Assembly (NCBI RefSeq): GCF_030295975.1
Contig: NZ_AP027364.1
Span: 1,860,001 to 1,924,000 of the forward strand
Length of the DNA: 64,000 nucleotides
Reading direction: 5' to 3'
Source: Thalassotalea atypica
GTDB lineage: Bacteria; Pseudomonadota; Gammaproteobacteria; Enterobacterales; Alteromonadaceae
Shown here: positions 1 to 8,930 of the stretch, piece after piece
Position numbering within the stretch: the stretch's first letter is position 1
How the letters are laid out: each line of letters opens with the position of its first letter
Position numbers and translations under genes: made by a program
The notes under the pieces: model-generated
Seen by the model: only the letters and a program-made list of their open reading frames with translations
The model's database searches: none
What the model was told of the DNA's origin: nothing

Positions 1-445
1 TGCCTGGCATTTCAGCGGTTTCACCACCAACCAAAGCACATGCAGAGCGTACACAACCTTCAGCAATACCGGCAACAACAGATGATGCTACCTCAACGTC
101 TAGCTTAGCAGTCGCGTAATAATCAAGGAAGAATAATGGCTCGGCACCTTGTACTATTAGGTCATTAACACACATAGCAACTAAGTCGATGCCCACAGTG
201 TCGTGTTTTTCTAAATCAATCGCTAAACGTAATTTTGTACCGACACCATCGGTGCCAGCAACTAATACGGGTTCTTTGTAACCGGTTGGTAATTGGCATA
301 CAGAGCCAAAACCACCAAGGCCACCCATGACTTCAGGACGGGTAGTACGTTTTACTGCCCCTTTAATGTTTTCTACAAGATCATTACCAGCATCAATGTC
401 TACACCGGCGTCTTTATAGCTAAGGGACTGTTTTTGTTCGCTCAC
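1..445 (-). CDS. purM: Phosphoribosylformylglycinamidine cyclo-ligase (AIR synthetase), 5' part only
   Basis: The reverse strand from 445 reads about 148 codons and runs off the left edge, so only the N-terminal part is present. The start is a GTG (443-445) giving [21 protein letters not shown], the usual opening of PurM. The nucleotide-binding segment [10 protein letters not shown] and the motif GGETAEMPG at the window edge are both family hallmarks. PurM closes the imidazole ring in step five of purine biosynthesis, in the cytoplasm. It is divergent from the DUF2066/hda pair; the 132-base gap should carry both promoters. Identification is secure; the C-terminal half cannot be judged. Confidence 0.95.
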   Translation of the reverse strand, partial: MSEQKQSLSYKDAGVDIDAGNDLVENIKGAVKRTTRPEVMGGLGGFGSVCQLPTGYKEPVLVAGTDGVGTKLRLAIDLEKHDTVGIDLVAMCVNDLIVQGAEPLFFLDYYATAKLDVEVASSVVAGIAEGCVRSACALVGGETAEMPG

Positions 446-577
446 TTGAAACCTCAAAACTAACTGTGGGATTTTGAAAAGGCATATTCTACCAGCGCGC
501 GGGCTAGGTTAAAATCTTTATCAGAAATTATTTTTATCCGATGAAAAATGTTGTTTTGTTATGGTAAGATCGAGGTT

Positions 578-1771
578 ATGAAATTGATTCAATTAGACAA
601 AACAGTGAAGTTACTTACTTTTTTCCTCGGTTTTATCATATGTAGCCCGACTTTTGCTGTAGAAGTTAATGACTTATATCAGTCTGAGGTCCTCGTCACT
701 AGCCAGTCTAAAACTGATCGTGTTGCCGCATTAAAAAAAGCGATGCGCGCTGTTGTCCTTAAAGTAGGGGGGCAAGAGAGTGTATTACTAAATCCTAGCG
801 TTAAAACGGCAATTAACCGTTACAATAATTATATTACGCAGTTTCATTATGATCGAAAACTAAAACCAAACAAAACGACCGGCCGCGCTCAAACAGCGCT
901 GTACTTAGTGGCTGCTTTTAATGAAGATAAAATTAATCAACTGTTTCAACAAGCTAAATTACCTATTTGGGGCCGGTTAAGGCCGCAAATACTGGTTTGG
1001 TTAATAGAAGAAGACGGTTTTAATCGAGATGTCTTGTCAGAAGGTGCTGAATCGAGCATGCCCGAGCAAATATTATCTTTTTCTAAAGTACGAGGCCTGC
1101 CGCTAACATTGCCCTTAATGGATTTGGATGATGCATTAACGTTAAGTGTTAGTGATCTTTGGGGACGATTTTCCGAGCCCACCAAGCAAATGTCATCACG
1201 TTATATGAGTGACGCCATACTTATTATTCGCTCTTCAAATAGTAGTTTGCTAGATAATACTGATGACCAGTTTGATGGAGGTGGTAACGAAGAAAAAATG
1301 ATAGAAGAAAACTGCACTGTTGTTTTGTGTGAACAACCAGTAAAAGTCGCCCCACAATATGTTATGGATTGGAGCCTAGTTTCACAAAATCAACTGTTCA
1401 GTGAAAGCTATCAAGGTGAAGATAAAAATGTGCTTTTAGCTCAAGTATTGTCAGATGTTTCAAACAATATTTATCAGCGCTATGCGCTAAGTACAGGGCT
1501 AAACAATGAGTACGTTATAGACGTTGCTAATATTGCAGGTTTGTCAGACTATGTCGCGGTAATGAGATTTCTAAATGATCTATCTTCGGTGGAAGCGGCA
1601 ACGTTGGTCGAAGTTAGTGGTGATAATCGCCGAATTAAACTTAAATTACTAGGCTCTAGACAAGTGTTATTAGCGTCACTTGAACTAAATAATCAATTAA
1701 AACAATATATTGATCCATTGAACGTGCCGAGTATTGATGATATTCCAGTGTTTTACTGGGAGAGAAAGTAA
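578..1771 (+). CDS. DUF2066 domain-containing periplasmic/exported protein
   Basis: This is a 397-aa protein of the DUF2066 family, function unknown. I choose the ATG at 578 over the one at 548 because a GAGG ribosome site sits at 572-575 and because it gives a clean signal peptide: a lysine-rich start, a hydrophobic stretch TFFLGFIICS, then cleavage near PTFA-VEVNDLYQ. The mature part begins with the family pattern (LYQSEVLVTSQS, then a run of helix with KAMRAVVLKVGG). Its stop overlaps the hda start by one base (TAATG), so the two are probably co-translated. The same gene precedes hda in many marine gammaproteobacteria (from memory). Family assignment is fairly sure; role is not known. Confidence 0.85.
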   Translation: MKLIQLDKTVKLLTFFLGFIICSPTFAVEVNDLYQSEVLVTSQSKTDRVAALKKAMRAVVLKVGGQESVLLNPSVKTAINRYNNYITQFHYDRKLKPNKTTGRAQTALYLVAAFNEDKINQLFQQAKLPIWGRLRPQILVWLIEEDGFNRDVLSEGAESSMPEQILSFSKVRGLPLTLPLMDLDDALTLSVSDLWGRFSEPTKQMSSRYMSDAILIIRSSNSSLLDNTDDQFDGGGNEEKMIEENCTVVLCEQPVKVAPQYVMDWSLVSQNQLFSESYQGEDKNVLLAQVLSDVSNNIYQRYALSTGLNNEYVIDVANIAGLSDYVAVMRFLNDLSSVEAATLVEVSGDNRRIKLKLLGSRQVLLASLELNNQLKQYIDPLNVPSIDDIPVFYWERK

Positions 1772-2481
1772 TGCAGGACAAGCAACTTGCGCTAGCAGTA
1801 CAGTTACATGATGAAGAAACATTTACGAGTTATCACGGTGACACAAATAACAATGCGGTTGTCGATCTCCAGCGTTTTATCGACCGTGATTTAGGGGATG
1901 TAAATAGCCTTTACCTTTTTGGTAACAGCAGTGTTGGTAAATCTCATTTACTTAATGCCGCAGCAACTTATGCAAACGAAAAGGGACTGACGGCGCTCTG
2001 CTTGTCGTTGAGCGAGTTAACAACCCTGTCTATCGAATTACTTGATGGTTTAGAGTCTATTGATGTGATTTGTTTTGATGATATTGAGTTGATTGCAGAG
2101 GATCACAAATGGCAACAGGGCATTTTTGACTTGTATAATCGTGTGGTAGAGCAGGGCAAATTGATTATTATTTCTGGTAACGAAATAGCGACAGGCTTGC
2201 AATTGACCTTGCCGGACTTAGTGTCTCGATTGTCGTGGGGGTTGACGTTACAAGTAAAGCCCTTAACAGATGAAGAAAAAATGGCGGCGCTAAGACAAAG
2301 AGCGGCGCAAAGAGGCATCAATATTCAACAAGACTCAACAGCTTTTTTGTTTAACCGCTATAGCCGTGACATGAAAGCATTAATTGCCTGTTTAGACAAG
2401 CTAGATACCTTATCGATTCAAAGCCAACGAAAAATAACTATCCCATTTATAAAAGAAGCATTGCCTGAACTTAATACCTAG
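1771..2481 (+). CDS. hda: DnaA regulatory inactivator Hda
   Basis: Hda is the AAA+ partner of the sliding clamp that stimulates ATP hydrolysis by DnaA after initiation (RIDA). The 236-aa length is typical. Near the N-terminus QLALAVQL resembles the clamp-binding motif. The Walker A motif GNSSVGKSH is at residues 51-59, Walker B-like DVICFDDIE at 97-105, and the lid/sensor region SRLSWGLTLQVKPL follows. It is translationally coupled to the upstream DUF2066 gene. No strong terminator follows directly; the next hairpin at 2692-2721 better suits the convergent gene. Confidence 0.95.
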   Translation: MQDKQLALAVQLHDEETFTSYHGDTNNNAVVDLQRFIDRDLGDVNSLYLFGNSSVGKSHLLNAAATYANEKGLTALCLSLSELTTLSIELLDGLESIDVICFDDIELIAEDHKWQQGIFDLYNRVVEQGKLIIISGNEIATGLQLTLPDLVSRLSWGLTLQVKPLTDEEKMAALRQRAAQRGINIQQDSTAFLFNRYSRDMKALIACLDKLDTLSIQSQRKITIPFIKEALPELNT

Positions 2482-2691
2482 TTTTGATGTGGAACACCAC
2501 CAATTATCAGAAATGCATAAAGTCATCAGAAAATTTAGCATGTCACTACCAGCAGAGCAGGACTGAATATTCACAAATAGACGACACAATGCTAATAGCA
2601 GAAGTTCGGTTACGCCTCGTTAAGCGGCATACGTATAGAGGAGCTATGTAGGCTTAGCGTAAAAGGCATATATTTTGATAATCAGTTGAAA

Positions 2692-2721
2692 AATAACCTT
2701 TGTATTTAAACAAAGGTTATT
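2692..2721 (-). terminator. Probable Rho-independent terminator of the serine hydrolase gene
   Basis: A perfect 11-bp stem (AATAACCTTTG / CAAAGGTTATT) closes an 8-base loop. Read on the minus strand it is followed by further T residues (GGTTATTTTTC) and lies 54 bases past the stop of the serine hydrolase gene at 2775. It is AT-rich, so termination strength is uncertain; it could also stop read-through from hda. Confidence 0.6.
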
Positions 2722-2774
2722 AGGTTTTAGTCATTGAATTTCAGCTTGTATAATGTGAATTGTGATTTAAAAAA

Positions 2775-4121
2775 TTATTGCTTAATCGCGGGCTGAGGCT
2801 CAGTGGATAATCCACTGTAAAAGTTCATGACTTGCTCACCTTTATCGTTTTTATCAATAGTAAAATAACTTAAGCTTCGTTCATAAAAGAAGCTGTTATC
2901 AGACATGGGTAAAATCAGCCATTTATCACCTTCACCTCGCACTGAATATACTTTACCTTCTTCCATAAATATTTTTCTTATATCGCCAGACGGCAATTTA
3001 TACTCACCCATCATTGGCGTTAATGCATCTTTACTTAACTTAACCTCTGTAAATTTAGGCACAGGTAATTCAAGCGCTACAGCCGCTAACATTCTTGCGA
3101 TGTCACCCGGATTCCCTGAGTCAAAGTTATTTAATACGGCAACATAAAGATCTTTTTCAGGGAGATAAAAAGCATTCGTTACAAAACCATGAATACCGCC
3201 GCCGTGACCTATTGCATCATATTTATTTAATTTGAATAAGCCAAGACCAAAGCCGTATTGCGCAAAGCTACCATCGTTTAATGGAGTCGGCGAAATCATT
3301 TGTTGATAACTATCTTTTGAAATGAGTTTGCCATTACGTAATGCACTATACCAAGTATCCATATCATCAACGGTCGATAATAAAGAACCGGCTGCATGTG
3401 GCCACATCATGTCGACATAATTAGCATTAACGTAACCGTTTTTAGATGCAGAATAACCACTTGCACGGTTAGGGATAATTTTATGCCCGCCGTAATGACT
3501 ATTGGTCATACCTAATTTGGCAAAGATATCTTGCTCAATGAATTCAGGGTAGGATTTTTTACTGGCGACCTCAATAATCTTACCAAGAAGCACATACCCT
3601 GTATTAGAGTAACGATTGGCTTCTCCCGTTTTTAAGGCCATAGGGTGCTTTGCAAAGCGCTCTAACATTTTGTCTATAGTGGTAGGCGTTTGAAGTTCAT
3701 TTTTCCAAATATTTTCATCTTCTGTGTAATTGGCGATACCAGAAGTATGAGTTAGTAAATGCTTGATAGTGACTTCATTACCTTCGGTAGGAAAGTCAGG
3801 CACGTATTTGTGGATATTATCGTCTAAAGAGAGTTTTCCTTGCTCTGCTAACATCATAATAGCAGCACCTGTAAATTGCTTAGTGATGGAGCCTAAGCGA
3901 AAAATACTGTCGGTATTTAACGGCACCTGTAATTCTATATTCGCTAACCCTCGCGCACTCTTATAAAGTGTTTTACCATTTTGCGTAACAATGACTGCTA
4001 CACCGGGGCCTGTTTTTTCAATATAGCGTGCTAATACAGCATCATAATCATCAGTGGTTGTTGCGTGCGTTGTGGTTATTTGTGCTACTAAAATTAGAAA
4101 ACCTAGTGCTAGTTTTATCAT
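2775..4121 (-). CDS. Serine hydrolase of the beta-lactamase / penicillin-binding (AmpC-like) fold
   Basis: A 448-aa exported protein with signal peptide MIKLALGFLILVAQITTTHA. The active-site set of the class C beta-lactamase-like family (Pfam Beta-lactamase) is complete: S78-I-T-K81 (nucleophile and lysine), Y171-S-N173, and H306-G-G in place of KTG. Such proteins are esterases, D-amino-acid peptidases or true beta-lactamases; a C-terminal extra domain of about 90 residues after residue 350 argues for the peptidase/esterase type. An AGGA site lies six bases before the ATG. It is a single-gene unit with a 30-bp imperfect tandem repeat directly upstream. Substrate unknown. Confidence 0.85.
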   Translation of the reverse strand: MIKLALGFLILVAQITTTHATTTDDYDAVLARYIEKTGPGVAVIVTQNGKTLYKSARGLANIELQVPLNTDSIFRLGSITKQFTGAAIMMLAEQGKLSLDDNIHKYVPDFPTEGNEVTIKHLLTHTSGIANYTEDENIWKNELQTPTTIDKMLERFAKHPMALKTGEANRYSNTGYVLLGKIIEVASKKSYPEFIEQDIFAKLGMTNSHYGGHKIIPNRASGYSASKNGYVNANYVDMMWPHAAGSLLSTVDDMDTWYSALRNGKLISKDSYQQMISPTPLNDGSFAQYGFGLGLFKLNKYDAIGHGGGIHGFVTNAFYLPEKDLYVAVLNNFDSGNPGDIARMLAAVALELPVPKFTEVKLSKDALTPMMGEYKLPSGDIRKIFMEEGKVYSVRGEGDKWLILPMSDNSFFYERSLSYFTIDKNDKGEQVMNFYSGLSTEPQPAIKQ

Positions 4122-4643
4122 CCATGTTCCTATTATTTTTATTAAATTCTCAACAATATAACTTATTTATAAGTGTAAGTGAGTACAACAACGTATTTGT
4201 AAATGTAAGTAACTACGACAAGGTATTAACAATATATAATTCATTTAACGTCTTTTTTATTGTTAATATTCAGACATAAATCACTGGTTAGCATTTTAAA
4301 TCGTCTCTAACTTGCTCTTAGCCGAACTTCGTATTTGTGCCAGAAACGGACCTTTGTAATTCAATATTATTAAAGCTCTTATCTATCTCGCTTTCGCCCC
4401 CAAAACGCCATAGAAAGATTATTGAAGTGTTACCTCAATTGTGTGTTTTTAAATAAAAAACAGGGATTTTATTGGCATAATTAAATGATTGATAATTGAC
4501 ACTTATATAAAAACAAAACCCGACACATAAGTTAACTTAGAAAATATTTTCAACCATAGGATTTTAATAGGTTTTATGTTTTAGCTAGTTCCTAAGTAAT
4601 AGCCGAAAAAACTGCAAGAGTAGCCCCATAGAAATTTTTCAAT
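4122..4643. other. 522-base intergenic region, no gene seen
   Basis: AT-rich DNA between the dioxygenase gene and the serine hydrolase gene. It contains the imperfect tandem repeat at 4164-4223 and a short segment at 4381-4405 (ATCTATCTCG, then CCCC and AAA) that resembles 17482-17505. Open frames here have no ribosome site and no recognisable protein. Confidence 0.6.
4164..4223. repeat. Two tandem imperfect 30-bp repeats upstream of the serine hydrolase gene
   Basis: Unit 1 (4164-4193) and unit 2 (4194-4223) match at about 24 of 30 positions by eye; both contain GTAAGT followed by a TAC and ACAA. The pair ends 43 bases before the ATG on the minus strand, a position that would suit paired binding of a regulator in the promoter region. 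The function is inference. Confidence 0.5.
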
Positions 4644-5471
4644 TTACCTTGAGTACTTATGGCCAAACCTAACTAACCTAATATTATCTTGTCCCCAGAC
4701 AAAGCTCGCCATAGAAAAATGGCCGTAGATATAACTATCATCAATCAGATGTGCCGCTTCATCGTCATTTACCGCACCTAAAGCAGTAAATAGTGGCAAA
4801 ATATGCTCTTGGCTAGGGTGGTTTTTTAATACAAAAGGGGCTTCTTCAAGGTAATTAAGCAGGCTAGTTAAGTTTTTGCTTTTCAAATGACTTACCAACC
4901 AATCCCTAAAGCTCGTTACATACTCTTCAACAGGGCTTTGCATTGCGATACCCGGCTTCCAAGCTGATAAGTTATGAGTCGCAGTACCACTGGCTACAAT
5001 TAGTATATTTTGTTCTCGCAATGACTTAATAGCATTGCCAATAGCAAAATGTTCTTTTGCTGTCCCCAATGGATTAACGGATAGCTGAATAACTGGAATA
5101 TTTGCTTCTGGAAACAGCGGTTTTAGTACACACCAAGCACCATGGTCTATACCGCGCCTTAAATCCATTTTAGCATCAATACCTTTGATTTTAAGCAACT
5201 TGGCAACCTGTTTTGCTAGCGGCGGATTACCATCAACATCATAATTCAATTGATAAAATTCTGGTGGAAAGCCATAAAAGTCATGAATGGTTTCTAATTT
5301 ACTCGCGCCACTAACGGTAGGTGTGCTCGTTTCCCAATGGGCTGAAATACAGACAATTGCCTTAGGTGCTGATAGTTGAGGCGATAACGAGCTAAGAAAC
5401 TGATAACTCGGGTGCTCTTTGTTGACGACCTGTGAAGGGTCGTCATGAGATAAAAACAAGACAGGTTGCAT
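4644..5471 (-). CDS. Extradiol ring-cleavage dioxygenase, class III (4,5-DOPA dioxygenase / YgiD type)
   Basis: A 275-aa cytoplasmic enzyme of the LigB/YgiD family, which opens catecholic rings using a non-haem metal. Visible family segments are QPVLFLSHDDPS at the start, ICISAHWET, the block GIDHGAWCVLKPLFPEA, and SGTATHNLSAW; the conserved histidines of these blocks are candidates for metal binding and catalysis. I start at the ATG at 5471 rather than 5507: homologues begin at this point, TAAGG lies eight bases upstream, and the longer version would overlap the preceding gene by 26 bases. It follows the MoaF-like gene by 10 bases, so the two probably form an operon. The true substrate is not known. 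Confidence 0.82.
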   Translation of the reverse strand: MQPVLFLSHDDPSQVVNKEHPSYQFLSSLSPQLSAPKAIVCISAHWETSTPTVSGASKLETIHDFYGFPPEFYQLNYDVDGNPPLAKQVAKLLKIKGIDAKMDLRRGIDHGAWCVLKPLFPEANIPVIQLSVNPLGTAKEHFAIGNAIKSLREQNILIVASGTATHNLSAWKPGIAMQSPVEEYVTSFRDWLVSHLKSKNLTSLLNYLEEAPFVLKNHPSQEHILPLFTALGAVNDDEAAHLIDDSYIYGHFSMASFVWGQDNIRLVRFGHKYSR

Positions 5472-5481
5472 CACTGATACC

Positions 5482-5880
5482 TTACTTAAGCTTGTCAGTT
5501 TTACCAACTAACATATAATGTTCTTTTTGGTTAGACACTACACCGTGAACATCACCTGATTTAGTATTAACAATAACTGTTACTGTATAACCAACAGCTT
5601 CAAGCCAAGTGATTAATGTACGGTTGTCGTCAAGCTTGATAATGCTAACTTTTTCTTCGATAGCTGACATATCCTTTTCTGGTCCTGCTAGACCTTCCCA
5701 CTTTAGTTTTTTCTCTCCCAAAATATCAAGTTTGTATTTACCACCTTTAAAAGCGCCTTCAGTCCATGTATATGTCACAGATGAAAAATCATGACCATGT
5801 GCCATTGATAGCGAAGAGAAAGGTAGTAAGCTTATTGCAGCTAAAAGAATCACTGAAATTTTAGTAAATAATTTGTTCAT
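5482..5880 (-). CDS. Exported MoaF-like / phenolic-acid-decarboxylase-like calycin-fold protein
   Basis: A 132-aa protein with signal peptide MNKLFTKISVILLAAISLLP ending near SMAHG. The mature part reads as a small beta-barrel: YTWTEGAFKGGKYKL, KVSIIKLDDN, TWLEAVGYTVTV and VHGVVSN. The order K-V-x-I-x-K-L ... W-x-E-x-x-G ... HG resembles phenolic acid decarboxylases and MoaF-related proteins from memory; no catalytic claim is made. The second of two adjacent ATGs is chosen because AGGA lies six bases before it. It leads a two-gene unit with the dioxygenase. A broken relative lies at 7031-7138. Confidence 0.6.
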   Translation of the reverse strand: MNKLFTKISVILLAAISLLPFSSLSMAHGHDFSSVTYTWTEGAFKGGKYKLDILGEKKLKWEGLAGPEKDMSAIEEKVSIIKLDDNRTLITWLEAVGYTVTVIVNTKSGDVHGVVSNQKEHYMLVGKTDKLK

Positions 5881-6023
5881 CATCGTTCCTATTTGTTTAT
5901 GTAAGAGTGTTGATTTGACGAGGTACAGTTTAGCCTTACAGAATGAACAAACAATCATCACTTTTGAAAAGAACTGTTTCAAATTATGGAACAATAATTA
6001 GAAATATCTTACATCATCTCGTA

Positions 6024-6911
6024 TTACTTATTAAAAACAGTGACTAAAAAATTGACAAACGCTCTGGTTTTTTCAGGCATGAACTGTCGCTCGGCAAATA
6101 ATACATGAATATCGTATTGTTGCCCTTTATAGGCTGGTAATACACGTACGAGTCGACCATCAGTACAAGCCTCAATAGCGATGTATTCCGGTATGTTAGC
6201 GATCCCTGCACCTTGTCTTGCTAAGGTTAGCACCGCTTCAGTATCAGTTACTGTATACAAACCCTTAACGTGGATATCAAATTTCTCTCTTTCAGGGCCA
6301 ATCAAAGTCCATGAGTCTGGTGGAGTACGATGGATATCAAGAATACAACGGTGATCAACAAGATCTTGTGGCGTAGTTAGTGTTTTATTCTCTGCAAGAT
6401 ATGAAGGGGCAGCAACAAGTGCATCGTTAAATTGACTAAGCTTTCTCGCAAAAAGTGATGATGGCTGTAAAGTTCCCACTCTAATAGCAACATCAAACGG
6501 CTCATTGTATAAATCGACATACCTGTCGCTGAAATCAAATAAAATATGCAGATCGGGATGTTGTTGCTGAAAATCAGGCAGATGAGAGAAAATAAGGTGT
6601 TTTACTTCTCTTGGTAAAGACACCTTTAAGCGCCCCATCAAGCTCTTTTCAAGCTTAGGCAGCTTGTCTTCAATAAACTCCATTTTTTCCAAGACTTCTT
6701 GGCACTGGTCGTACAGTTGCTCACCTGTTTGAGTCAAGGTTAATGAGCGAGTAGTGCGCAATAATAGTTTTGACTTTAACCAACTCTCTAAATACCTCAG
6801 GTATCTAGATACAGAGGCCTTAGACATATTGAGTTCTTTTGCAGCAGAAGTCAGGCTGCCATTTCTAACGATGGCACGAAATACAATGAAAGCAGTTATT
6901 TTGTCAAACAT
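6024..6911 (-). CDS. LysR-family transcriptional regulator
   Basis: A 295-aa protein with an N-terminal winged helix-turn-helix (SLTSAAKELNMSKASVSRYL, residues about 18-38, then LLLRTTRSLTLTQTG) and a C-terminal periplasmic-binding-like effector domain from about residue 90. It lies just upstream of, and on the same strand as, the MoaF-like and dioxygenase genes, and is divergent from the 7031 remnant of a MoaF-like gene. LysR regulators usually control a divergent neighbour, so the remnant may have been its original target (inference). Confidence 0.9.
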   Translation of the reverse strand: MFDKITAFIVFRAIVRNGSLTSAAKELNMSKASVSRYLRYLESWLKSKLLLRTTRSLTLTQTGEQLYDQCQEVLEKMEFIEDKLPKLEKSLMGRLKVSLPREVKHLIFSHLPDFQQQHPDLHILFDFSDRYVDLYNEPFDVAIRVGTLQPSSLFARKLSQFNDALVAAPSYLAENKTLTTPQDLVDHRCILDIHRTPPDSWTLIGPEREKFDIHVKGLYTVTDTEAVLTLARQGAGIANIPEYIAIEACTDGRLVRVLPAYKGQQYDIHVLFAERQFMPEKTRAFVNFLVTVFNK

Positions 6912-7030
6912 ATTGTATTATTTTTTGTAACAGTATCATCCAAATGTAGTTATTGTCTCTTATTTTGTAAAGCTCTATCTTGATTAAGCACTTAACGCAA
7001 CAATGAAAAAATTTATTTTTTGGAGACTTA

Positions 7031-7138
7031 ATGATGACAACAACTCAATCAAACATACCTTTTAATTCATTTGAATACACGTCGACAGAGGGCGCATTTA
7101 AAGGTGGCCGATATTTAGTAACGCTTATTATTGATTAG
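7031..7138 (+). pseudogene. Truncated remnant of a MoaF-like gene
   Basis: A short frame of 35 codons opens with ATG ATG, preceded by GGAG five bases upstream, and stops at TAG 7136-7138. It contains FEYTSTEGAFKGGRY, which matches YTWTEGAFKGGKY of the exported protein at 5482-5880, after which the match is lost and a stop follows. The signal peptide is missing. This looks like the 5' end of a cytoplasmic paralogue whose remainder has been deleted. It might still be translated as a short peptide, but no function is claimed. Confidence 0.6.
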
Positions 7139-7166
7139 CCCTATATCAATTCATATTGAGCTAATT

Positions 7167-8060
7167 TTAATCTTCATAACTTAATAGAAATTGTACAAAA
7201 GCTTTAAGTGTTTTGTTCATCATTAGGTTTGCTGGATAAACTAAAGAAGCAGGTAGCGATTCAAACTCATAAGCTTGCATCACAGGAACAAGCTCTCCTG
7301 TTGAAAGGTAGCTGTGCGTGAAAAATGATGGTAAATAAGCAATGCCATTGCCATTTGCTGCGAGTCGAGCTGCGGTTTCACCATTGTTTGAATCTGTATA
7401 ACTGGTAATTTTTATAAACTTTTCTTTCTTGTTCTCACAATACCGCCATTTGTTAGGATGTCGATTAGAACTGTCTGTTATGCATAAATGTTTTGTTAAA
7501 TCATTTGGGTTTTTTGGCTCATCATATTTTTTAATATAACTAGGACTTGCGACAAAGTTAATATCAACTGATTTATAACGCCTAGCAATATAGCTAGAGT
7601 CTTCAAGTTCACCCATTCTAATACTCAAATCAATTCCTTCTTCAACCATGTTGACATAGCGATTAACAAATAACCAAGACACAGTTACCTCTGGATTCTT
7701 CTTCATAAACTCGCTTGCGGCATCTAAAAAGCCCAATGACTCTGAGCCTTGAGGAGCAGAAACCGTAATATGCCCTTTAAGAGAACCATCTAACCCTTCA
7801 TCTTTATTTTCAAGATGTTCAATTTTCTCAGTTATCTCTTTAAACTCTTTGTAATATTGCTTACCTTCAGCGGTAAGATGCATAGCTCTTGTTGTTCGAT
7901 ATAAGAGCTGGCATGAAAAGTGTTTTTCCAAATCAGCAACTTGTCTGCTAATTGCGGAAGTCACAATATTTAATTCTCTAGCTACGGCGGTGAAGCTCTT
8001 TTTGTCAGCCACTTTGATAAAAGTAGTTATTGCTTTTAATAAATCTATTTTTCTCTTCAT
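7167..8060 (-). CDS. LysR-family transcriptional regulator, paralogue of the one at 16442-17335
   Basis: A 297-aa LysR protein: helix-turn-helix SFTAVARELNIVTSAISRQV at about residues 21-40, RTTRAMHLTAEG, then an effector-binding domain. It is clearly related along its length to the regulator at 16442-17335, sharing KIDLLKA, IVTSAIS, RTTRAMH, SESLG, FVNR-VNMVEEG and GIA-LP; I estimate about half of residues identical by eye. The 5' end faces the solute-binding-protein gene across 87 bases on the same strand. Target unknown. Confidence 0.9.
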   Translation of the reverse strand: MKRKIDLLKAITTFIKVADKKSFTAVARELNIVTSAISRQVADLEKHFSCQLLYRTTRAMHLTAEGKQYYKEFKEITEKIEHLENKDEGLDGSLKGHITVSAPQGSESLGFLDAASEFMKKNPEVTVSWLFVNRYVNMVEEGIDLSIRMGELEDSSYIARRYKSVDINFVASPSYIKKYDEPKNPNDLTKHLCITDSSNRHPNKWRYCENKKEKFIKITSYTDSNNGETAARLAANGNGIAYLPSFFTHSYLSTGELVPVMQAYEFESLPASLVYPANLMMNKTLKAFVQFLLSYED

Positions 8061-8147
8061 AAGATTAATAAGTTCTTTTTAAGGGAGTTTTTGCGATGAA
8101 AATATTGCTCTTGTTAGTTAATTGTAACTGACATGGTGTTTTTTAGT

Positions 8148-8930
8148 TCACATTTTCTGGTTAGTATATTTAAGTTTCAGAGCTTCAAACACGCCTTGAT
8201 GTTTTAGCTTTTCAGCTGCCAATTTCAACTTTTCTTTTATCTCAGGCTTTTTAGATAAGTATGAAAATTGAATATACGCCGACTTGCTATTAACCAATAA
8301 CGGTTTTCCCAAAACGTTTCTTGATAAACCCAGATCATTTAGTGTCCAATAAATGCTATTTTTTGCCCCTATGATTGCGTCAGCACGCTTGGATAATAGC
8401 ATCTGTAATGCTTGTTGATAATTTCCTACTGTATAAATTTTAACCTTGTCATTGGAACTAAATTCTTCACCAAAAACTGCATTGCGGATACTAATAACTA
8501 CTTGTCCTTCCAGGTCATTTAATTGTTGATAATTAACCCCAGGCAAACCAACAATAATATTGTCAAAATGCATAATACTTACCAACTGTTTCGCATAACT
8601 TTCTACCTCCTTATTAGAGTACATTATTGAAAAATCAATATCTCCATGTTGCAATAATTTAAGCACTCTTGAGTAAGGAACAACATGGTTATTTGGCCTA
8701 TAACCCGCTTCCATAATGATGAGATTTGCAATGTCATAGAACAACCCCTTCACGTAGCCATTTTCAATCATTCCAACATTAGTAAATTTGATAGTAGCAA
8801 CTTTTACTTCTTTCCTTTCTTCTGCATATATCAGTGTATTATGAACAAGTAACAGATAGCCTAGAATAATTATACACCGCTTAGCTTTTGACTTAAAAAT
8901 AGAAGATAATTGTTTGATAATATTCACCAC
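8148..8930 (-). CDS. Periplasmic solute-binding protein of the extracellular family 3 type
   Basis: A 260-aa protein with an N-terminal hydrophobic signal (CIIILGYLLLVHNTLIYAEE) followed by a domain of the SBP_bac_3 type: KVATIKFTNVGMIENG near the start, NLIIMEAGYRP, YSRVLKLLQHGDIDFSIMYS, and the late LLSKRADAIIGAKNS. No ABC permease or ATPase gene is nearby, so it is an orphan; orphans of this kind in Alteromonadales are often annotated as transporter substrate-binding domain proteins and may serve as sensors or in amino-acid capture. Ligand unknown. Confidence 0.75.
   Translation of the reverse strand: MVNIIKQLSSIFKSKAKRCIIILGYLLLVHNTLIYAEERKEVKVATIKFTNVGMIENGYVKGLFYDIANLIIMEAGYRPNNHVVPYSRVLKLLQHGDIDFSIMYSNKEVESYAKQLVSIMHFDNIIVGLPGVNYQQLNDLEGQVVISIRNAVFGEEFSSNDKVKIYTVGNYQQALQMLLSKRADAIIGAKNSIYWTLNDLGLSRNVLGKPLLVNSKSAYIQFSYLSKKPEIKEKLKLAAEKLKHQGVFEALKLKYTNQKM

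Noticed and set aside
4028-4279. Open frame of 83 codons on the plus strand
   Set aside because: It overlaps the 5' end and promoter region of the serine hydrolase gene in antisense, has no ribosome site and reads as repetitive AT-rich sequence.
2600-4332. GAAGTTCGG and CCGAACTTC flanking the serine hydrolase gene as possible terminal inverted repeats
   Set aside because: Nine bases only, with no extension, no target duplication and no transposase.
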